The notes beneath the pieces are model-generated. The model was not told where the DNA came from. It worked only from the letters and a program-made list of their open reading frames with translations, and did no database searches. Below are positions 61,265 through 64,000 of a stretch of DNA of 64,000 nt, one piece after another; within the stretch, counting starts at the first letter, position 1, and each line of letters begins with the position of its first letter. The DNA is from an uncultured Paracoccaceae bacterium (GTDB lineage: Bacteria > Pseudomonadota > Alphaproteobacteria > Rhodobacterales > Rhodobacteraceae), in contig CATOSU010000007.1 of the NCBI GenBank assembly GCA_951812615.1, positions 167,751 through 231,750 on the forward strand, given 5' to 3'. Made by a program: the position numbers and the translations under genes.

Positions 61265-62482
61265 CTACTGCCGCACCAGCGGGCGGCGGGCATCGTCAGC
61301 CTCGCGCCAGGATTGCAGCCCGTTGCGGATGCCTTCGGCCATGCGCAGGCGCCACGCCGGGTCCGACAGGTTTTTCAGGTCCCGCGGCGAGGACAGAAAC
61401 CCGATCTCGATCAGGACGGACGGGATATCGGCCGATTTCAGCACCGAAAAGGCCGCTGACCGCAGCGGCCGACGGTTCATCGGCCCGCCGGTCTGGGCCA
61501 TGCCCGACACCAGTTCCTGCGCCAGCGCTTCGGTCCGGGGCTGCGTTTCCGTGCGCGCCAGATCCAGCAGAACGTCGGTGACCGCGTCATCGGTTTGCGA
61601 CAGGTCCACGCCCGACAGCAGATCCTGACGGTCGTGGCGTTCAGCCAGCTTGGCGCTGGCCACGTCCGAGGCGTCGCGCGACAGGACATGCACCGTGGCG
61701 CCGTGGGCCAGCCCTTCGGACAGGCTGTCGGCATGCAGGCTGATGAAGATGTCGGCGCCGGTCTGCTGGGCCAGCGCAACCCGTCGCTCCAACGACACGA
61801 AGCGGTCGTCGTCGCGGGTCAGCAAAACCTCGAAACCGCCGGTGCGCAGCAGCACCTCGCGCAGTTCGCGCGCGAAGGTCAGCATCAGGTCTTTTTCGAT
61901 CAGGTCGAGCTGTTCGGCCCCCGGATCAATGCCGCCATGCCCCGGGTCCAGCATGACCACCAGCGGTGTGTCGGCTGATTTTTCGGGCCGTTCCGTGACC
62001 TCTGCGGGTTGCGGCAGATCCCATCTTGCATCCCGGGGCGCCCCGGCAGAGGCGGCAAAGCTTTCGGCGTCCACCGGGCCCAGCACCAGCGTCAGCCGCG
62101 CAGAGCCGGTGACGTCGTCTATGCGCAGCTCCGAAGAGGTGACCGCCATCGGTTCCGCCAGCGCCGCCACCAGCCGCGACCAGCCCGGAACATAGGTACC
62201 GAAATGGACCGGCCCCAGACGTTCGGACCGGTCGAAGGCCTCGGGGTCCAGCCCGGTCCAGTCGACCTCCTGAAAGTCCAGCACCAGCCGGGGCGGACCA
62301 TCCAGCGTGAACAGGCGATACGGCACGCCCTGGCTCAGCAGCAGTTCGATCCGTGCGCCCTTGCGGGTATCCGTCAGCGCCGAGCCCTCCGGCAACACAC
62401 GGGCCAGCCCGCTGAATCCCTGCGCGCCCGCACCCGTGGCCAGAGCCACACAGAAAACAGCAATTGCCAGAACCCTGCTCAT
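61265..62482 (-). CDS. N-acetylmuramoyl-L-alanine amidase (AMIN + Amidase_3)
   Basis: 405 residues. The signal peptide spans 1-20 (IAVFCVALATGAGA). An AMIN domain spans about 25-140. The zinc amidase domain runs from about 174 with MLDPGHGGIDPG (His182), IEKDLMLTFA (zinc Glu), ISLHADS (second His) and IEIGFLSS (catalytic Glu). It is AmiC-like and splits daughter-cell peptidoglycan in the periplasm. It has no LysM domain. Confidence 0.94.
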   Translation of the reverse strand: MSRVLAIAVFCVALATGAGAQGFSGLARVLPEGSALTDTRKGARIELLLSQGVPYRLFTLDGPPRLVLDFQEVDWTGLDPEAFDRSERLGPVHFGTYVPGWSRLVAALAEPMAVTSSELRIDDVTGSARLTLVLGPVDAESFAASAGAPRDARWDLPQPAEVTERPEKSADTPLVVMLDPGHGGIDPGAEQLDLIEKDLMLTFARELREVLLRTGGFEVLLTRDDDRFVSLERRVALAQQTGADIFISLHADSLSEGLAHGATVHVLSRDASDVASAKLAERHDRQDLLSGVDLSQTDDAVTDVLLDLARTETQPRTEALAQELVSGMAQTGGPMNRRPLRSAAFSVLKSADIPSVLIEIGFLSSPRDLKNLSDPAWRLRMAEGIRNGLQSWREADDARRPLVRQ

Positions 62483-62562
62483 TACACGCCATCCATACGC
62501 CGGGGTCTTGGTCTGCCCCGCTTTGCACCAGACTAACCCGGACAGGCGGGTTTGGAAACGCG

Positions 62563-63711
62563 CTATGCGCCGCGCGCGGCCATGAATGCGCCCAATCGTG
62601 CCAGCCCTTCCTCGATATCCGCGGTCGACCGCGCATAGGAAAACCGCATCGTGCCACCACCGCGCGCCGGGTCGAAATCCAGCCCCGGCGTTACCGCGAC
62701 CCCGGCCTTGTCGAGGATTTCGGCGGCGAAGGCGCGGCTGTCCTGCGTCAGGTCCGACACGTCGGCATAGACGTAAAACGCCCCGTCCGGCGGTGCGATA
62801 TTTGCAAACCCGGCCTCGGGCAGACCGGTCAGCAGCAATTGGCGGTTGCGGCGGTAAACGTCGAGATTGGCCTCCAGCTCGTCACGGCAGTCCATCGCCG
62901 CCAGCGCCGCGACCTGCGAGGCATGCGGCGGGCAGATGAACAGGTTCTGCGCCAATCGCTCGATGACGCGCACATGTGCATCCGGCACCACCATCCAGCC
63001 CACGCGCCACCCTGTCATGCTGAAATACTTGGAAAAGGAGTTAATCACATAGACCTCGTCGCTCAGTTCCAGCGCCGAGATGGCTTTGGCCTCGTATTCC
63101 AGCCCGTGATAAATCTCGTCCGAGATAAAGGCCGCGCCCTGCCCGGCCGCGGCTTCGATCAGCCCCTGCATTGCTGCCTGGTTCAGCATCGTGCCCGTCG
63201 GGTTCGCCGGCGAGGCAACCATCAGCCCCTGCAGGTCCAGCCCGGTCAGATCACCCGGCACCGGCTGAAAGCGGTTTTGCACATCTGTCGGGATATCCAC
63301 CGGAACCAGCCCCAGCGCGCTGAGGATCTGCCGGTATGACGGGTAGCCCGGCGCGCCGATGCCAACCCGGTCGCCGCTGTCGAATAGCGCGTTGAACGCA
63401 AGGATGAATGCGCCGGAAGATCCCGATGTGACAATCACCCGGTCCGGGTTCAGATCGATACCGTACCAGTCGCCGTAAAGCGTGGCGATCTTCTGCCTGA
63501 GCGCCGGCACCCCCAGCGCAACGGTATAACCCAGCGGGTCGCGGTCCAGCACCTCTGCCAGCGCCTTCATCGCGCCGCGGGGTGCGCCGGTGCCCGGCTG
63601 GCCGACCTCCATGTGGATGATGTGCCGCCCCGCGGCTTCGGCCCGGCGGGCCGCTTCCATGACGTCCATCACAATGAAGGGATCGACATCCGATCGTCTT
63701 GAGTTTCGCAC
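62563..63711 (-). CDS. Pyridoxal-phosphate aminotransferase, class I/II
   Basis: 382-residue fold-type I aminotransferase with the PLP lysine in NSFSKYFSMTGWRVG (Lys228), ASPANPTGT near 167, and ISDEIYHGLEY (PLP Asp/Tyr) near 196. I chose GTG 63711 with GGGAG 6 nt upstream; the ATG at 63735 would overlap the start of the divergent protease gene. The amino-donor specificity is not evident (aspartate aminotransferase-like). Confidence 0.92.
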   Translation of the reverse strand: MRNSRRSDVDPFIVMDVMEAARRAEAAGRHIIHMEVGQPGTGAPRGAMKALAEVLDRDPLGYTVALGVPALRQKIATLYGDWYGIDLNPDRVIVTSGSSGAFILAFNALFDSGDRVGIGAPGYPSYRQILSALGLVPVDIPTDVQNRFQPVPGDLTGLDLQGLMVASPANPTGTMLNQAAMQGLIEAAAGQGAAFISDEIYHGLEYEAKAISALELSDEVYVINSFSKYFSMTGWRVGWMVVPDAHVRVIERLAQNLFICPPHASQVAALAAMDCRDELEANLDVYRRNRQLLLTGLPEAGFANIAPPDGAFYVYADVSDLTQDSRAFAAEILDKAGVAVTPGLDFDPARGGGTMRFSYARSTADIEEGLARLGAFMAARGA

Positions 63712-63733
63712 GTGCTTCTCCCATGGTGCGCCC

Positions 63734-64000
63734 ATGCGTATTCACCGCGGAAACGGGCGTGCGTCAATCCCGGCCCTGGCACTTTCGATGGTGCTGTGTC
63801 TGACCTCCGCGGCGCCGGCGGCGGCCGTGACGCTCTTGCGCGACGCGGATATCGAATACGGGCTCTATATCCTCGCCTTCCCGATCCTGCGCGCCGCCGG
63901 GCTGAGCCCGACCAACACCCGCATTCTGGTGGTCGATGACGACAGTCTCAACGCCTTTGTGGTGGATCACCGGGCGATCTATCTGCATGCCGGGCTGATC
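63734..64000 (+). CDS. M48-family metalloprotease (BepA-like), N-terminal part
   Basis: The frame stays open to the window end (89 codons seen). A signal peptide-like segment spans about residues 13-31 (LALSMVLCLTSAAPAAA). The start of an M48 Zn-protease follows: RDADIEYGLYILAFPIL, then ILVVDDDSLNAFVVD and HAGLI. The HExxH motif would follow beyond the window. Such proteins act in outer-membrane protein quality control. The start codon lies 22 bp from the aminotransferase GTG on the other strand. Confidence 0.85.
   Translation, partial: MRIHRGNGRASIPALALSMVLCLTSAAPAAAVTLLRDADIEYGLYILAFPILRAAGLSPTNTRILVVDDDSLNAFVVDHRAIYLHAGLI

Noticed and set aside
1..64000. CRISPR arrays, phage modules, insertion sequences
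   Set aside because: No regularly spaced repeats, cas genes, integrases, transposases or phage structural genes were seen.

Overview
The window looks like chromosomal DNA of a marine-type alphaproteobacterium of the Rhodobacteraceae (Roseobacter group). The base composition is GC-rich. Marker genes fit this: a RodZ-like protein beside ispG, a LuxR-type regulator overlapping aroQ, rpsB-tsf, an IalB-family secreted protein, a YcbK/MepK-like Tat protein divergent from a YcbB-like L,D-transpeptidase, and a M48 metalloprotease. No phage genes, insertion sequences, CRISPR arrays, rRNA or tRNA were seen.

Region 1 (1-4.3 kb) is housekeeping: the tail of a RodZ-like protein, ispG, and a LysR regulator divergent from gcdH (glutaryl-CoA dehydrogenase). 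Region 2 (4.4-37.9 kb) is a large acyl-CoA catabolic island. A plus-strand operon (4.69-11.4 kb) encodes an acyl-CoA ligase, 3-hydroxyacyl-CoA dehydrogenase, enoyl-CoA hydratase, an ACAD10/11-like acyl-CoA dehydrogenase and two SDRs. A tightly overlapping minus-strand operon (18.07-11.47 kb) encodes two crotonase-fold enzymes, a serine hydrolase, acetoacetyl-CoA synthetase, thioesterase II and an amidohydrolase. A plus-strand trio (18.2-20.2 kb) encodes a GST, an unusual SDR and a kappa-GST/HCCA-isomerase-like protein. A long minus-strand run (33.7-20.2 kb) encodes two acyl-CoA dehydrogenases, an SDR, a thiolase, a nitronate monooxygenase-like protein, a histidine-phosphatase-fold protein, an ACAD10/11-like APH kinase, an IclR regulator and a complete Liv-type ABC transporter. 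The island ends with a quinone oxidoreductase, a second phosphatase, a PaaG-like isomerase, an MDR reductase and a MaoC hydratase.

The most interesting reading of this island is that the kinase and dehydrogenase halves of mammalian ACAD10/ACAD11 occur as separate genes in one putative regulon. This suggests catabolism of a 4-hydroxyacyl-CoA (gamma-hydroxy acid) through a phosphorylated intermediate. A shared motif, TGCRRAAYNNNRTTYCG, lies before the ligase operon, at the IclR/livK junction and in the divergent ACAD/oxidoreductase promoter. It has the 15-bp palindrome form usual for IclR-family operators.

Region 3 (37.9-44.7 kb) holds aroQ-luxR, rpsB-tsf, a porin, a small secreted protein and a PQQ-type sugar dehydrogenase. 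Region 4 (44.8-50.7 kb) is a second Liv transporter with an unrecognised small cysteine-bearing secreted protein embedded in it. Region 5 (50.8-64 kb) is mainly envelope-related: herA-like ATPase, ankyrin protein and NTF2-like protein; ialB; an lpxD-ACP-ketosynthase set behind an L,D-transpeptidase; MepK-like peptidase; DsbA-like protein; amidase; aminotransferase; and the start of a M48 protease. The herA-ialB gap carries two strong terminators with no gene upstream, which are small-RNA candidates.
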